A stretch of DNA of 64,000 bases from Limonium bicolor (GCA_023374045.1 CM041776.1:116607793-116671792), one strand, 5' to 3'. Shown: positions 47,766 to 61,197, counted from the stretch's first letter. Notes: a model not told the origin generated them from the letters alone. Made by a program: numbers and translations.

Positions 47766-48407
47766 TCTTACTATACTGAGTTCACAATATACGGAAGCCG
47801 ATAACATATTCGGTCTTACACCTCATTCTAGTACATAAGTAATTAAAATCTAACTACCCTTGTTAACCACCGTCCCCGTCCTACACTCGAACGGTATCAT
47901 CTTCGGTGTACCTGAAAAATAAAAATGGGGCCCCAAGGGGCTCATTTTTCGCTGCATATTAAATTCGCATATACCACGAGCTAACCGCGGTACGCTGACT
48001 ACTTTTGTCGAGAGCATGAGATTCATTTTAACTCAATCAACATGCAACATGGTAATACATTACATATGTACACTACACAAGGATTCACATTCAACCACGG
48101 AATTCAATCATAAACTAACATAACAAGGTTGTTAGTTGTGTAAATTTACTCTTAGGCCTTGAGGGTTATACCTCACCATGCCTTGGTTACTTGTTCATAA
48201 ACTCACCCCATACACTCGGGTTACATACTCTTATTCTCGCCCATTCTCTCGGGTTACTCATTCTTATACACACCACACTCTTGGGTGATTACTCAAGCTC
48301 ACGTAGTTCTCAAGACACTATAGGTCTCCTACGCTCTTCTCACTTGTTTATCATATACATACTTAAGCCAAATACATGGCTCTCGAGCATAGTTGACTAA
48401 CTCACGG
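47766..48407 (-). repeat. LTR D, left part (continues at 57990)
   Basis: Minus-strand LTR related to LTR C; its first base corresponds to about 48610 in C, so roughly 200 bp of its U5 end is missing where element B inserted. Contains a C/G hairpin with CCTGAA at 47909-47954 and CTCTCGGGTTACTCATTCTTA repeats at 48185-48300. Ends CTCACGG at the insertion of element C. Confidence 0.82.
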
Positions 48408-48409
48408 TG

Positions 48410-51400
48410 TGTAACACCCCAACCGTTAATCTCGTCATTACCTCTGAAACTGTTACTAATTACTCCTACTTACGCAGCGGAACTCTAATTACAACGAGGG
48501 GTGAAACAACGCCGTTAGCCACCCATGTGGCTAACCAGGCCTTTCTTACATACCGTAACGGTCTGATGAACTGGAACAACCGAGTACTTCATACAAATAC
48601 ATTACTCAATTCATATCTCAACTATACCGAGTCCACAATATACGGATGCCGATAAACTACTCGACTTACACCTCATTTAAATGCATAAGTATTTACGATT
48701 CAACTACCCATGCTTCATAACTGTCCGTCCTACTCCTCTCGAACGGTGGCCAGCTTCAAGTACCTGCACACTAAAAACGTTCCCCCTAGGGGGTCAGCTT
48801 TCGCTGCGCATGAAATTCGCATATACCGCGTGCTAACCGCGGTACGCCGACTACTTTGGGTCGGATATACATGGAGTTCATTTTAATCAAACAACATGCA
48901 TCATGGCAATACAATATATATGTATATCACACAAGGAATCTACATCCAATCACGGAACACGATTCCTAACTAACATAACAATGTTGTTAGTGGTAACTGG
49001 TTACTCTTAGGCATTGAGGGTTATTCCTCACTATGCCTTGTTTACTTATTCAATACCTCACCTCTCTCTCGGGTTACTTATTCTTATATACCCGTTCTCT
49101 CGGGTTACTCATTCGTATACACACCCATTCTCTTGGGCTACTCATTCTTACACTTACCCGTTCTCTCGGGTTACTCATACATATACTCACCCCTTTCTCT
49201 CGGGTCATTTATACTCGTTATCTCACCCGCACCCTCGGGTTATTCATACTCAAGCTCTTGTAGATTCTCGAGACACTACAGGTCTCCTACGTCACGCTTG
49301 TTACTCATATACATACTTAAGCCAAAACTCATGGCTCTCTAGCATAGTCTTACTTCCCCGGTTTCGACCCTACTCTGGGTCTAGCATGGTGGGAAGGTTC
49401 AACTAGCTCACGGAACTCTCTCTTAGTTCCTACTCTTTTACATAGGTCCGACTACTCTCGGACTACTCACATTCCCATATACTCCTCTCTCGGAGTTATA
49501 ATTTATCATGTATATTAGTCTAGAAGCATCATTCTCGATGTTTCTAATGACTTAGGGAACATTACTCAAGTTTGGTTAATCTTAGGTTTTAAGAGTTACC
49601 TTACAATACATATACTCATACTTTCGGTTATATTCTTATACCGGGTAAACCCTCTTATAGGAGGTCGACCATGTCTCAAGGGAGTTACTAATCCCCTAGG
49701 TCTCTTTTACCTTCCTCATAAGTTCACATTATTGGATTAACTTCAATCCTCTCGACGGAGGTTCATTTATCTCTCCACTCATAATTATTTCGTGGATTGT
49801 TTCAATAAGGTTTTCTAACCGTTATCGGGTATTACTCAACCCGTACATCTCCTCGCATTTAGGGAGTTCATATGTTTGTGTTATCGTTATACTTTAATCG
49901 ATAGCTTGTGTGTTTGCATAATACCATTGGTTATGTGACTACCCGTTCAACGGTTTCTAGTCAATCAGTACTCACTAAGAGTCGGTCTATGCACTAAGTT
50001 AGACCACACCGGCATGCAAGTATGTTAGCTCATTCAACATACATCAAGGCATACATAATCAAACAAGGGATTATTTTCATGCTTTAATCTTGATTAAGCC
50101 GGCACACAAACACACAAATCAGAGTAACTCGGTTAGCATACGGGGCATGAGAAAATCATACCTTTCACCGGGGGTTTTTACTTTTACCGTGTCATCTCAC
50201 CAAGCTCGGGTCACGCACGGTTCTCTGATAATGTTTCAACATTATTATTAATACTAATATCATACGGTACATAATAAATGCTACTCCCGTATTTACCCCG
50301 TTATCCCGTTATCTTGGTTTCACTCTTGTTCGTTTGAGTTCTCACTTCTCAAACACTTCTAACACATTATCACACTTCCTAGGGCCTTTACATGTCACCA
50401 AACAAGGCCTTAACATCTTATAACATCATTAACATTCAAACCCCCATCATTTACAACCTTTAAAACACTCACGGCATGATTCTGGGGGTGGTCCGGGACT
50501 TGGTCCTTACCCTAAGTCCCGGACCAATACTCGTCACTACTCTCGGGTGGAATTTCAACACTGGTCCGGGACCTTGTCCTGGAGTATAGTCCCGGACCAA
50601 ACAAGCATTTGCACTCTCGGCCTAAAATAAGGGGTGGTCCGGGTCCTTGTCCATGGACTAGGTCCCGGACCCTGCTAAAACCTGCAACATACATTATTTT
50701 TCACCCCCATTTCAACCCTTAATCCACACTCAATTTTCCCTAATCTTTCCACAAGATTTCTACATGTTTAATCACCATTAATCATGCTCTAAACCCCTTC
50801 AAATCATGGGTTAAACTCTACTCAAATTCTTGCCCAAAATCACATTTTGCATTCTCCTTTTGCACTAATGCACACTTGTGCATTTTTCTAACCTCTCTTG
50901 ATACTTACATTATTGTTCTCTCTTCATTTAACCATTCCAAAACTTCCAAGATAATGCACACCTCATACCAAGTTCCATGACTCACTCTCAAAGCCTTAAA
51001 TCTTCTTTGTTTTCTAGAAACTCCTAAGGCACTAAACACTCTTTTGCTACAGATTTTTGCATCATTTCACCACAATCATCCTCTCATATACTGGGTGATC
51101 ATTTTCCCAATTCAAACTCCAACAACACCTAGCTAACCTAGGTTATTCTCCACACAACAATCACTTAAACCACTCAAATTTCTACACAAATTTTGCCATA
51201 ACTTGGCCACTTTTCTAACTTTGCCCAAAACTCATTTCTTCACATGAATCATCCTAAAACTAGCCAAACCACAAGGGTTCTATCAGCACTCAATATTCTC
51301 CTCATTAATCAAGCAAAACTCATCAAGCACCATAAAGCATAATTCATCATATATATAGCTCCCAAAACAAGCATTAACTCACAAAGGTTTTCTCACTTGC

Positions 51401-52820
51401 ATTATTTCTATGCAAGCACCTTATCACCACAACTCAAGTGGGGTTCATTCATTTATTAACCCTTCCCAAATCCTAATACATATAGGATACCACTAAGATA
51501 GGTTCTTACCTTAAATTTTCTTAAGTTTCCTTTTTATTTCTCTTCTCCTCTTCTCCCCTCTTCTTCCTTCAAAATCGGCCAAGGCAATTCATTTGCCCAT
51601 TTCTCTAGCCACATTCAAATTGCAAAATAAGCACCAAGGAGCTCCCTTAGGCTCACCAAATAAACTAAAATTCACAAGGATGCTTAAAGCACCAAATTAG
51701 GTTTTACCTTTGGAATTTCTTGAATGGTTTTCAACTCTTGAATCTTAAGAGGGACTCCCACCACCATTAAAGCTTGGAGAATATCTCAAAACAGGAAGAA
51801 AAGCTAGTCATTACCAAAAGCCAAAATCGGCCAAGGTGAGAAAATGGAGAAACATGACTTTTTCATGGATATTTTTACCTTGCTAGAAAGGGGAAGCTTC
51901 AAGCTTCAAGATTATGTGTTTTCTCCTCAAATGGCAACAACCATGAAAATGAAACTCACATTTTCGAGTTTTGAAAAGAGAGGATGTAGGGGTGATGAGA
52001 GGAGATCGCAAATATGTATTATTTTTGAATTCGGAGCAAGGATGAAGCTTGGGCATGGAGGAGAAGGTGGAGAAGCCATGCTTGGAGCTTCCATGTCGCA
52101 CAGCACACAGAGAGGGAGGAAGGGAATCGTGGAGAAGGAGAAAGAAAAGAAGAAGGAGGGAAAGTGAGAGGAAAGAGAGTGAGAGAATGCTTTATATTTT
52201 ACTTTTTACTTTTCTCTCTCTCCTTACTTTCTTTCTTTCTTTATTTGCTAACTTAGAGTGTGGTGTGAGTGGGTGACTCACCAATAAAACCGGCCCCCAC
52301 AATATTAGAGAGCTGGAGCGTTTTTTCGTTTTCTGACAGAAAACGCTCGTTATTTTACCCGGTTTGGCACTATTCACTAACCGGGCCCGTTTTTCGGATT
52401 TTTCTCGTTTCTTTATTTTTAATGGCTATTAAGCTTCCATTAATACTTAATTATAGTTATATAATCAACTATAATTTTTACGGGTCCATTTGACCACCTA
52501 AAGTCACGTTTTCGGGTTTTCTCGAAAAACGTGCTTTAAAACTCCGTTAGCGTTTTAATCCATTATTTGGATTTTTTCTTTTTTCGGGAATCATTCCGTA
52601 CACTATTAGGCCTAACTAAGCCTTAGGAATCCATCTCGGACCCTCTCGAGATCATATATCTCATATACTCATTTAACGCACATTTTAGCGTTTTTCGCTT
52701 TTCAAGCGTTTTCTCTTTTCTTTTGGTTTTATTTTTTTACCAATACTCTTTAGGCACCATTAGGCCTTTTATAATCATATTAGAGTAATTAATCGCCATT
52801 CCTAGATCCGGGGTATTTCA
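48410..52820 (-). repeat. LTR C, 4411 bp, minus strand
   Basis: TGAAATACCCC at 52820 (minus) to GGGGTGTTACA at 48410. Holds three stem-loops at 50490-50671, the bZIP palindrome at 52272-52282 next to GGCCGGTTTTATT, the C/G hairpin with TGCAGGT at 48762-48806, and about six 30-35-bp TTCTCTCGGGTTACTCATTC repeats at 49055-49255, which cause the open frames there. No gene. Confidence 0.93.
50490..50671 (-). repeat. Three GGTCCGGGAC stem-loops at 73-bp period in LTR C
   Basis: Units of exactly 36 bp at 50490-50525, 50563-50598 and 50636-50671, arms GGTCCGGGAC/GTCCCGGACC (the third GGTCCGGG/TCCCGGACC with loop differences). Confidence 0.92.
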
Positions 52821-54262
52821 ATCTACCCCCCTTAGGAACTTTGTCCTCAAAGTTGCTGAATCTAGGGTTACTCTTATGGCATTCAATGCCAAGGTTATAG
52901 TACATGTATAACCTTACAGACTCCACAAGTCTGTCTCATTTCATACATACACATACCAAACACATATCACAGCATGTATAGCAATCAAAAATACTCTTTT
53001 TACTCTCTCCATGGAATCGGTCCGAAGACAAGAAGGCACTACAGTCCTCGAATCCATGTTGAGTGATATACTACTGATCCCTCAGGTACCGGTCACGTTG
53101 AACACTTACTCTTTCTGGTTCACTGCCGTTTCATGACAAATGGGCACTTACTCTCTCTGGCCCACGGTCCCTTCGGTTCTGATCAAAACGTTACACATAT
53201 ACATATCCTCAGGCACTCTGGTTGACTCACTCAACACAGGAACATCTCAGGGTACTCTCCCCGTCCCGCTGCCTTTGGAAAAATCACACACTGACACCGC
53301 CCCAACCGGTCACTTAGGACCGCCGCACGTACGGTGAAATGGTTTCAAAACTAATACACGCCCACCGTTCTACCGGTCATCAAGACTTAAGGCTCAGCCA
53401 TCGGCGGGTGATAGCGGTTTCAAAACCAGTTTCATTTCCATCTTCATACTTGAAGGAAATTTTTTTCAAAATCTGTTTGAAAATTCTTTTTAAAACATCA
53501 CACAACTCCAATCCGGTTTATGGTAGTGTATCTTTCTAGCGTGATTACTTGTGACCACTATAGGGAGCTTCAGGAATCATCTAACCCTGATGTGATCAGC
53601 ATCAGTGTTGAACTATCCTTCCACCCCAATTTGTGTTCGGTTTCCCTTGATCGCTAGCAGATCAAGTTCCACCTCCCACGTCAGTTTCAAACAAACAGAT
53701 AGTCAAACATTTTCGTTTTCTATCTTTTACTCTTTCTAGTTATATTCACGAAACAATTCGTTTCAATTAATCTTTACCATGGGACTTAAGTATCCATTAT
53801 TCTCTATTTGTTTCATTACCTTGCCTAGGCATTCCATATTTGTGGCTTCATTTACTCAAGTTGTTGCTCAATTTAAAAACATAACATACAACTCCAAAGG
53901 ATGGAACTCACTCCCTATCATTCTCAAATAAAATCACCTAGGGAACTCACTCCCTCTTAGGTTACACATCGGTTTCATGCCGATTCATACTCATCATAAC
54001 TCATGTCTAATCTCACTAGACATATACTATAGGGATTCTCATTCCCCGGGAGTTTCTCTACTCTCTTTTCATATATATTACATTCTCATTACTTGCATCT
54101 CTCATGCACAATACTCATACTTACACGATGAAGGGTAGACATGTTTACGTAACATGAGTTCCAATCATCAAAATAATTTCTTCCGTGCTATGCACATAGT
54201 AGTTTACGCACCAATACGTAAAACATACTCTAAGCGGTTTCTCGCCCTACCCCCCCTTAAAA
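52821..54262 (-). other. Element C 3' spacer between two polypurine tracts
   Basis: Minus strand: PPT1 TTTTAAGGGGGGGTAG (54262-54247), about 1.4 kb of non-coding spacer shared with B (53541-53690 matches 42630-42790), inverted repeat CAACTTTGAGGACAAAGTTC (52855-52836), PPT2 (52835-52823). Short plus-strand frames here are not genes. Confidence 0.8.
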
Positions 54263-55454
54263 GGGGTTACGCCCGCGTAACCAACCATATGTTATCACTG
54301 AACATTGGTTCATTAATTCGAGTACTATGAAGTGTTTTAACTTCAGTACGGTTAATTAACTCATAACCGGGTTCGGTTCTAGCCTATAAGCTTCAAGGGG
54401 TTTATGATATAGGTATACTTAACCCTGAATCACGGTCCACAAGCTTCTGCTGCGTGACCTGATAACTAGAGCTTAATTCGCTCTTTGGTATTCTGAATGT
54501 ATATCAATCGTCGCTTGGTATCTCTTACCGTATGCGAATTCGATGAGTTATAGATTTCTCTCCAACTCTCTGGAAATCTATTTGTATAACTCTGTATACC
54601 TTCGTGGTTATTCGCTTACTTTTCCCGACTTATTGTCGGTTGAGTCAAGCTACTACTTAGCATGTAGTGCTTCCTCGTTTAATAGTGGCTCATGGATTAT
54701 GTTTGTTTCTTGGTTCTGTACCAGAGTTCTTCATTCATACTACTCTGTATTTTTTTCCACATATCGATCCTGGGCCCTGTGGGTTACTGCCCACGTTCTC
54801 TGTGCATCTTTGGCCAATGGCGCACGGTTATCTCTCTAGATTCTCACTCAACAGGCTTCGATATTCTCAATTCCTGGCTCTCCCACTTGATCATTACCGC
54901 ACAAGTGCAATACCAAAACACTCAGTCATACAGAGTGCAGAAGCGTAAACCCTTGACAGTAAATCTCTCATGAGATAGGAATGATCATGTCTCCATTACC
55001 ACATTTTCTCATCAACTTCTGATCACTATTTGAATATGCTCTCACAATGGTCGCTCACTGCGTACCTTGGTCTTTCTCATTTTCATGGCATCCGCTAGTA
55101 CTTTAGCTTCCGCCTAGGTGTTCACGCAATTTACACTGTGGCTCAACAACATACACTACTCTTTAAATCTCTCTGCGCACTTGCGCACTGCTTACTCTGC
55201 AGTTCATATGGTACACATACAGTGTTCACTACTCAACTGATTACTCTACTATAGTTCGTATACTCATTGGCAATATACACATGCTCAAGTTTTGCTACAC
55301 CGCTCTAGCGGTTTTTACATTACATACTTAGGTGGTAGCCTTTCTCTGGAGGATTCACGCAAATGCCGCTCCATAGGCCCCATAATCACAAGTGGTATCC
55401 CCACTCTAAGGTAGTGGTTCATTCACCACTGTTCCCTATATGCCTTATGCATAT
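54263..55454 (-). other. Loop of element C: decayed pol remnant
   Basis: No open frame of recognisable family. A block near 55380-55430 (minus: GAATGAACCAC...GTGGGGATACC) resembles 40157-40195 of element B. Several plus-strand frames of 90-98 codons at 54543-54973 lack any family signal and lie antisense to the expected coding strand. Confidence 0.4.
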
Positions 55455-57989
55455 GTTTTGTATTGGTGCGTAAACTACTATGTGCATAGCACGGAAGAGA
55501 AATATTCTTGATGATGGAACTCATGTTACGTAAACTGTCTACCCATTCATCGTGTAAGTATGAGATATTGGTGCATGAGAGATGCAAGTAATGAGAATGT
55601 AAATATATATGAAAGAGGAGTAGAGAACTCCCGGGGAATGAGAATCCCTATAGTATATGTCTAGTGAGATTAGACATGAGTATGATGAGTATGAATCGCA
55701 TGAAACCGATGTGTAACTAAGAGGGAGTGAGTTCCCTAGGTGATTTTATTTGAGAATGACAAATGACCTAAGTACTAGGAACTAGAGATTAATCCGAGAG
55801 TGCAAATGCTTGTTTGGTCGGGACTATACTCCAGGACAAGGTCCCGACCAGGTTGACAATTCCAATCCCAGAGGAGTAGTGACGAGTATTGGTCCGGACT
55901 TAGGGTAAGGACCAAGTCCCGGACCACCCCCAGAATCATGCCGTGAGTGTTTTAAAGGTTGTAAATGATTGGGGTTTGATGTTAATGATGTTATAAGATG
56001 TTAAGGCCTTGTTGGTGACATGTAAAGGCCCTAGGAAGTGTGATAATGTGTTTAGAAGTGTTTGAGAAGTGAGAACTCAAACGAACAAGAGTGAAACCAG
56101 ATAACGGATAACGGGGTAAATACGGGAGTAGCATTTAATTATGTACCGTATGATATTAGTATTAATAATAATGTTGAAACATTATCAGAGAACCGTGCGT
56201 GACCCGAGCTTGGTGAGATGACACGGTAAAAGTAAAAACCCCGGTGAAAGGTATGATTTTCTCATGCCCCGTATGCTAACCGAGTTACTCTAATTTGTGT
56301 GTTTTGTGTGCCGGCTTAATCAAGATTAAAGCATGAAAATAATCCCTTGTTTTGATATGTATGCCTTGATGTATGTTGAATGAGCTAACATACTTGCATG
56401 CCGGTGTGGTCTAACTTAGTGCATAGACCGACTCTTAGTGAGTACTGATTGACTAGAAACTCGTTGAACGGGTAGTCACATAACCAATGGTATTATGCAA
56501 ACACGCACAAGCTATCGATTAATTAACGATAACACAAACATATGAACTCCCTAAAATGCGAGGAGATGTACGGGTTGAGTATATACCCGATAACGGTTAG
56601 AAAACTTACTGAAACAATCCACGAAATAATTATGAGTGGAGAGATAAATGAACCTCCGTCGAGAGGATTGAAGTTAATCCAATAATGTGAACTTATGAGG
56701 AAGGTAAAAGAGACCTAGGGGATTAGTAACTCCCTTGAGACATGGTCGACCTCCTATAAGAGGGTTACCCGTATAAGAATATAACCGAAAGTATGAGTAT
56801 ATGTATTGTAAGGTAACTCTTAAAACCTAAGATTAACCAAACTTGAGTAATGTTCCCTAAGTCATTAGAAACATCGAGAATGATGCTTCTAGACTAATAT
56901 ACATGATATAAATTATAACTCCGAGAGAGGAGTATATGGGAATGTGAGTAGTCCGAGAGTAGTCGGACCTATGTACAAGAGTAGGAACTAAGAGAGAGTC
57001 CGTGAGCTAGTTGAACCTTCCCACCATGCTAGACCCAGAGTAGGGTCGAACCGGGGAAGTAAGACTATGCTAGAGAGCCATGAGTTTTGGCTTAAGTATG
57101 TATATGAGTAACAAGCGTGACGTAGGAGACCTGTAGTGTCTCGAGAATCTACAAGAGCTTGAGTATGAATAACCCGAGGGTGCGGGTGAGATAACGAGTA
57201 TAATGACCCGAGGAAAGGGGTGAGTATATGTATGAGTAACCCGAGAGAACGGGTAAGTGTAAGAATGAGTAGCCCAAGAGAATGGGGTTGTATACGAATG
57301 AGTAACCCGAGAGAACGGGTAAGTATAAGAATAAGTAACCGCGAGAGAGGGTGAGGTATTGATAATTAAACAAGGCATAGTGAGGAATAACCCTCAATGC
57401 CTAAGAGTAACCAGTTACCACTAACAACATTGTTATGTTAGTTAGGAATCGTGTTCCGTGACTGGATGTAGATTCCTTGTGTGATATACATATATATCGT
57501 ATTGCCATGATGCTGTTGTTGATTAAAATGAACTCCATGTTATCCGACCCAAAGTAGTCGGCGTACCGCGGGTTAGCACGCGGTATATGCGAATTTCATC
57601 GCAGCGAAGCTGACCCCCTAGGGGGAACGTTTTTAGTGTGCAGGTGACTTGAAGCTGGCCACCGTTCGGAGAGTAGAACGGACAGTTATGAAGCATGGGT
57701 AGTTGAATCGTAAATACTTATGCATTTAAATGAGTTGTAAGTCCGAGTATGTTATCGGCATCCGTATATTGTGGACTCGGTATAGTTGAGATATGAATTG
57801 AAATGTATTTGTATGAAGTACTCGGTTGTTCCATTTCATCAGACCGTTACGGTATGTGAAGAGGCTGGTTAGCACATGGGTGGCTAACGGCGTTGTTTCA
57901 CCCTCGTTGTAATTAAGTTCCGCTGCGTAAGTAGGAGTATTAGTAACAGTTTCAGAGGTAATGACGAGATTAACGTTGGGTGTTACACA
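55455..57989 (+). repeat. Right arm of element C: inverted partial copy of spacer and LTR
   Basis: 55455-55760 is the reverse complement of spacer 53920-54222; from about 55795 it matches the reverse complement of 50620 down to 48410. The PPT2 and first half of the LTR between these blocks are deleted. Two stem-loops of the LTR C type remain at about 55815-55925, the first with small losses in both arms. Confidence 0.85.
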
Positions 57990-59363
57990 CGGAACTCTCT
58001 CTTAGTCCCTACTACTTTCACTATGTCCGACTACTCTCGGACTACTCACGTTCCCATGCACTCCTCTCTCGGAGTTATACTATTCTTATGTATATTAGTC
58101 TAGAAGCATCTCTCTCGATGTTTCTAATGACTTTGGAACCATAACCTAAGTTATGTTTAATCTTAGGTTTATGGGTTACCTTACACTTCACTTACTTATA
58201 CTTTTGGTTATTTCTTATACCGGGTAAAATCCTCATATAGGAGGTCGACCATGTCTCAAAGGAGTTAAATAATCCCTTCGGTCTCTTTTCCTTTATTACA
58301 AGTTCACATCTTGAACTATCTACTGTCCTCTAGATGGAGGTTCATTTATCTCTCCACTCTTATTTATTTCATTGATTATTTCAATATGGTTTCTTAACCG
58401 TTATCAGGTATTTACTCAACCCGTACATCTCCTCACATTCTAGGGAGTTCATATTTTGCGTTAGCGTTATACTTTAATCGATAGCTTGTGTGTTTGCACG
58501 TTTCCGTTATTTTACGAAACGACTCATTCTACGAGTCTCTAGCCATTCATTACTCAACTAAGAGTCGGTCTACGCACTAGGTTAGACCTCACCGGCATTC
58601 AATCATGTTAGCTCATACAATATACATCAAGACATTCATAAACAAACAATGCTCATTTTCATGCTTTAGTCTTGATTAAGCCGGCACACAACACACAAAT
58701 CAGAGTAACTCGGTTAGCTTATGGGGCTTGAGAAAATCATACCTTTCACCCGGGTTTTTACTTTTACCGTGTCATCTCACCATGCTCGGGTCACACACGA
58801 TCCTCTTATAATGTATGAAACATTATTATTAGTACTAAGTTCATACGGAACATAATTAAATGCTACTCCCGTACTTAACCCTGTTATCCCGTTATTCCTA
58901 GTTTAGTTCATGTGTTCATAAACTCACAACTTTCTCATTCACTTCTCAAACTTGTTTACACCTTCAAGGACTTTATAGGTCACCAACAAGTCCTAAGTAT
59001 CCTCTAAAACCATTACCATTCACTTCCCCATCATTAGGACTCTTAAAAACACATTCTGGCAACTTTTACACTGGTCCAGGTTTGTGTCCGGGGTTACAAA
59101 CCCGGACCAGACACGATTTTCAGTTTCTGCCTACATTTTGCTATGGTCCGGGTTGTGTACCGGGATACAAACCCGGACCAGCCTCTGTTATGACTTTCTG
59201 ACATGTTTTTGGGGTGGTCCGGGTTTGTGTACCGGTTTGTAAACCCGGAGCAACCCTGGAACTGTCAAAATTTACAGTTTTCAACCCCTAACCTCCTCTA
59301 ATCATTCTCTAATCGTTCCACATATATTCTAGCATGTTTTGACATTGATCAGGCACTCAAAGC
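57990..59363 (-). repeat. LTR D, right part
   Basis: Continues LTR D after element C (CACGGAACTCTCTCTTAG...), collinear with LTR C 49405-50810. Contains three stem-loops at 59073-59251. Interrupted at 59363 by element K; the remainder lies beyond the window. Confidence 0.85.
59073..59251 (-). repeat. Three GGTCCGGGTTTG stem-loops at 71-72 bp period in LTR D
   Basis: 59073-59108, 59145-59179 and 59216-59251. Arms GGTCCGGGTTTGT/ACAAACCCGGACC: same outer arm as LTR C but a different inner arm, with both sides changed together. Confidence 0.9.
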
Positions 59364-61197
59364 TGTTGGGCAAAATGGTAGTTAAATTATCTTGCAACTA
59401 TGAGCAGTGAACCCAATCTTTGTAGTACAACAAGGTCGTATCCACAGAGACTTCGCAACTATCTAATTAATTATTAAGTTAGTAAATGTACAAGAAGATA
59501 AATAAAGTGCATAAAATGTAAATTGGGGGTCTAGCCAGTGGCAATCTTGGTGTTGGAAAATAAAAATAATTAAAAGCTTAAATAAAACTGTAGTGTATTG
59601 AATGGATGGAAAGTGTGCTAAGGAAGGTGGAATCGCCCAAGTATATTTCAGACATTAATTATAATCCTAATTTGCTCTTATTTGTCTGTTTAAGAATTTA
59701 TCTTGTGGCCTTCTTAAATCATAGATAAGGACAACTCTTAATTATTCAATAGACATTTTACAATCAGAAAAAGTCTAAAATCATTAATTAGCATTTAGCA
59801 AGAATTCTTTAATAACAGCGATGGATTTTATCTGCTAATCAAGGAGATAATATCTAACGTTTGTCTCTCTTTGTGGTCTTTCTCAGATTTACAAAATCAT
59901 TTAAATAAGAGAAACCGTAAATGCGTAAAAATGATCAGTTCTTAAGCATTTAATAATTTAGAGAGACAAAACAAATATTTATAAGCAAACTTGGTATTAT
60001 AAATAAGTCTGAATTATTTGGGGTTAAACACCCATCCTAAACACAAATATAAAATTACTCAGACATTAACACGAACGAAAATAAAATAAAGATAGAAGTA
60101 GCCATTATTTTGGAGACTGCTGGAGGAGACGGGAGTGCGGCTCGCTCTTGCTCCAGCTGCTTCTCTTCTCTTCTTCTTATCCTGCTTCTGCTGAGTGGTG
60201 GAATGAAGAAAAAATAAAATGGAGAAGTGGGAGATAAGAGGATGGAATGGATCGTAGGTGTGGTTTGTGTTGTGGTTGATTGTCTATTTTCTTCAATCTC
60301 CCATGTATGATGAACTTTGGATTTAGGAAGGGATGATTCATTTGAGCAGAAGTAGCGTGGGTTTTATAGAAGAAAGGAGGAGGAAGAAGACAGGCTGAAG
60401 ACAGCTGGAACACGCGTGAGGAATTTAAAGAGTGCGCCGGCGCCTGATATTGCTGATGGAGTAGATAGAAATGTTTGCAGGCGCCACAGGAAAAATGAGG
60501 AAGACGGTCGGTACGTCAATTATTCTGGATCTGGGTTGCATTTAGACGCATCCTTCTGTCTGTCCGGTCATTTAATCACGGACAGCATGACTTTTATTTT
60601 CTGTCCGTGCTTTTTTCATCGGACATGTTTATCTCTTGTCCGTCCTTATTTCCACGGACAGCATGGTCTCTCTTCTTCTGTCCGGCCTTAAATCCACAGA
60701 CACGCCATAGACAGGTTTATTCTCTGTTTTCTGTCCGGCCAAATATCCACGGACAGGCATGGACATTTCTTTCTTCTGTCCGGCCAATTTTACACGGACA
60801 TAACATGTCCTTCCTTGTGTGTCCTGCCTTTTTTGGGCGGACATAACATGTCCTTGGTTGCAGTCCTGCCTTTTTCCACGGTCAGGTGCAGATTTTGACG
60901 TGTCCGGATGGTTCGGACAGGTCAATGTTTCGGACAATGGTTCGGACGAAAATTAGTTTGCTCCTAAAATATTCGTTTCAGCTCCGATTTAAGATCCGTT
61001 TGCGCCTATGCATTCGTCTCTTCGTCTACTTTGCTCCTAGCTTTGTTTTCATCATGTTTAACCAATAAATCTGAATGATAACCAATAAAACATAAACAAG
61101 AGGAAAACTAACCAAAGTGGAGAAATGAGCAAGAAAAGTGCTAATATAATATATGAAATACACCCATAAAACATGCTCATTTCTTGGACACTTATCA
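59364..61197 (-). repeat. Element K 3' LTR, about 1.83 kb
   Basis: Plus-strand ends TGTTGGGCAAA...GGACACTTATCA. Contains a cluster of CTGTCCG/CGGACAG stem-loops (60560-60840). Open frames here (for example 60416-60691) run through the repeats and are not genes. Confidence 0.88.
60560..60840. repeat. CTGTCCG/CGGACAG stem-loop array in LTR K
   Basis: About seven units at roughly 36-50-bp steps, for example 60560-60585, 60601-60625, 60638-60661, 60731-60756 and 60776-60801, the clearest with arms CTGTCCG and CGGACAG. Confidence 0.88.

Larger units (their letters stand above)
48408..57989. mobile_element. Element C: palindromic Ty3/gypsy insertion with two outward U5 ends
   Basis: Left arm, minus strand: LTR (48410-52820), PPT2, 3' spacer, PPT1 and pol remnant. 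Right arm, plus strand: part of the same 3' spacer (55455-55760, reverse complement of 53920-54222), then the last half of the LTR (about 55795-57989). Both outer borders are the same LTR end (TGTAACACC / GGTGTTACA). CACGG lies on both sides (48403-48407 and 57990-57994) and the surrounding LTR D is continuous across it, so the palindrome appears to have entered as one unit. Two extra bases TG sit at 48408-48409. The loop is about 1.2 kb. Confidence 0.8.

Noticed and set aside
49014..49406. Tyr/Ser/Leu/Thr-rich frames in LTR C, mirrored at 57070-57397
   Set aside because: Produced by the 30-35-bp CTCTCGGGTTACTCATTC repeat; the same in both inverted arms.
51844..52276. 107-codon frame MEKHDFFMDIF... 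and neighbours
   Set aside because: Inside LTR C U3, antisense to the element, purine-rich low-complexity end.
54543..54973. Three overlapping plus-strand frames of 93-98 codons
   Set aside because: Antisense to the decayed pol in the loop of element C; no family resemblance.
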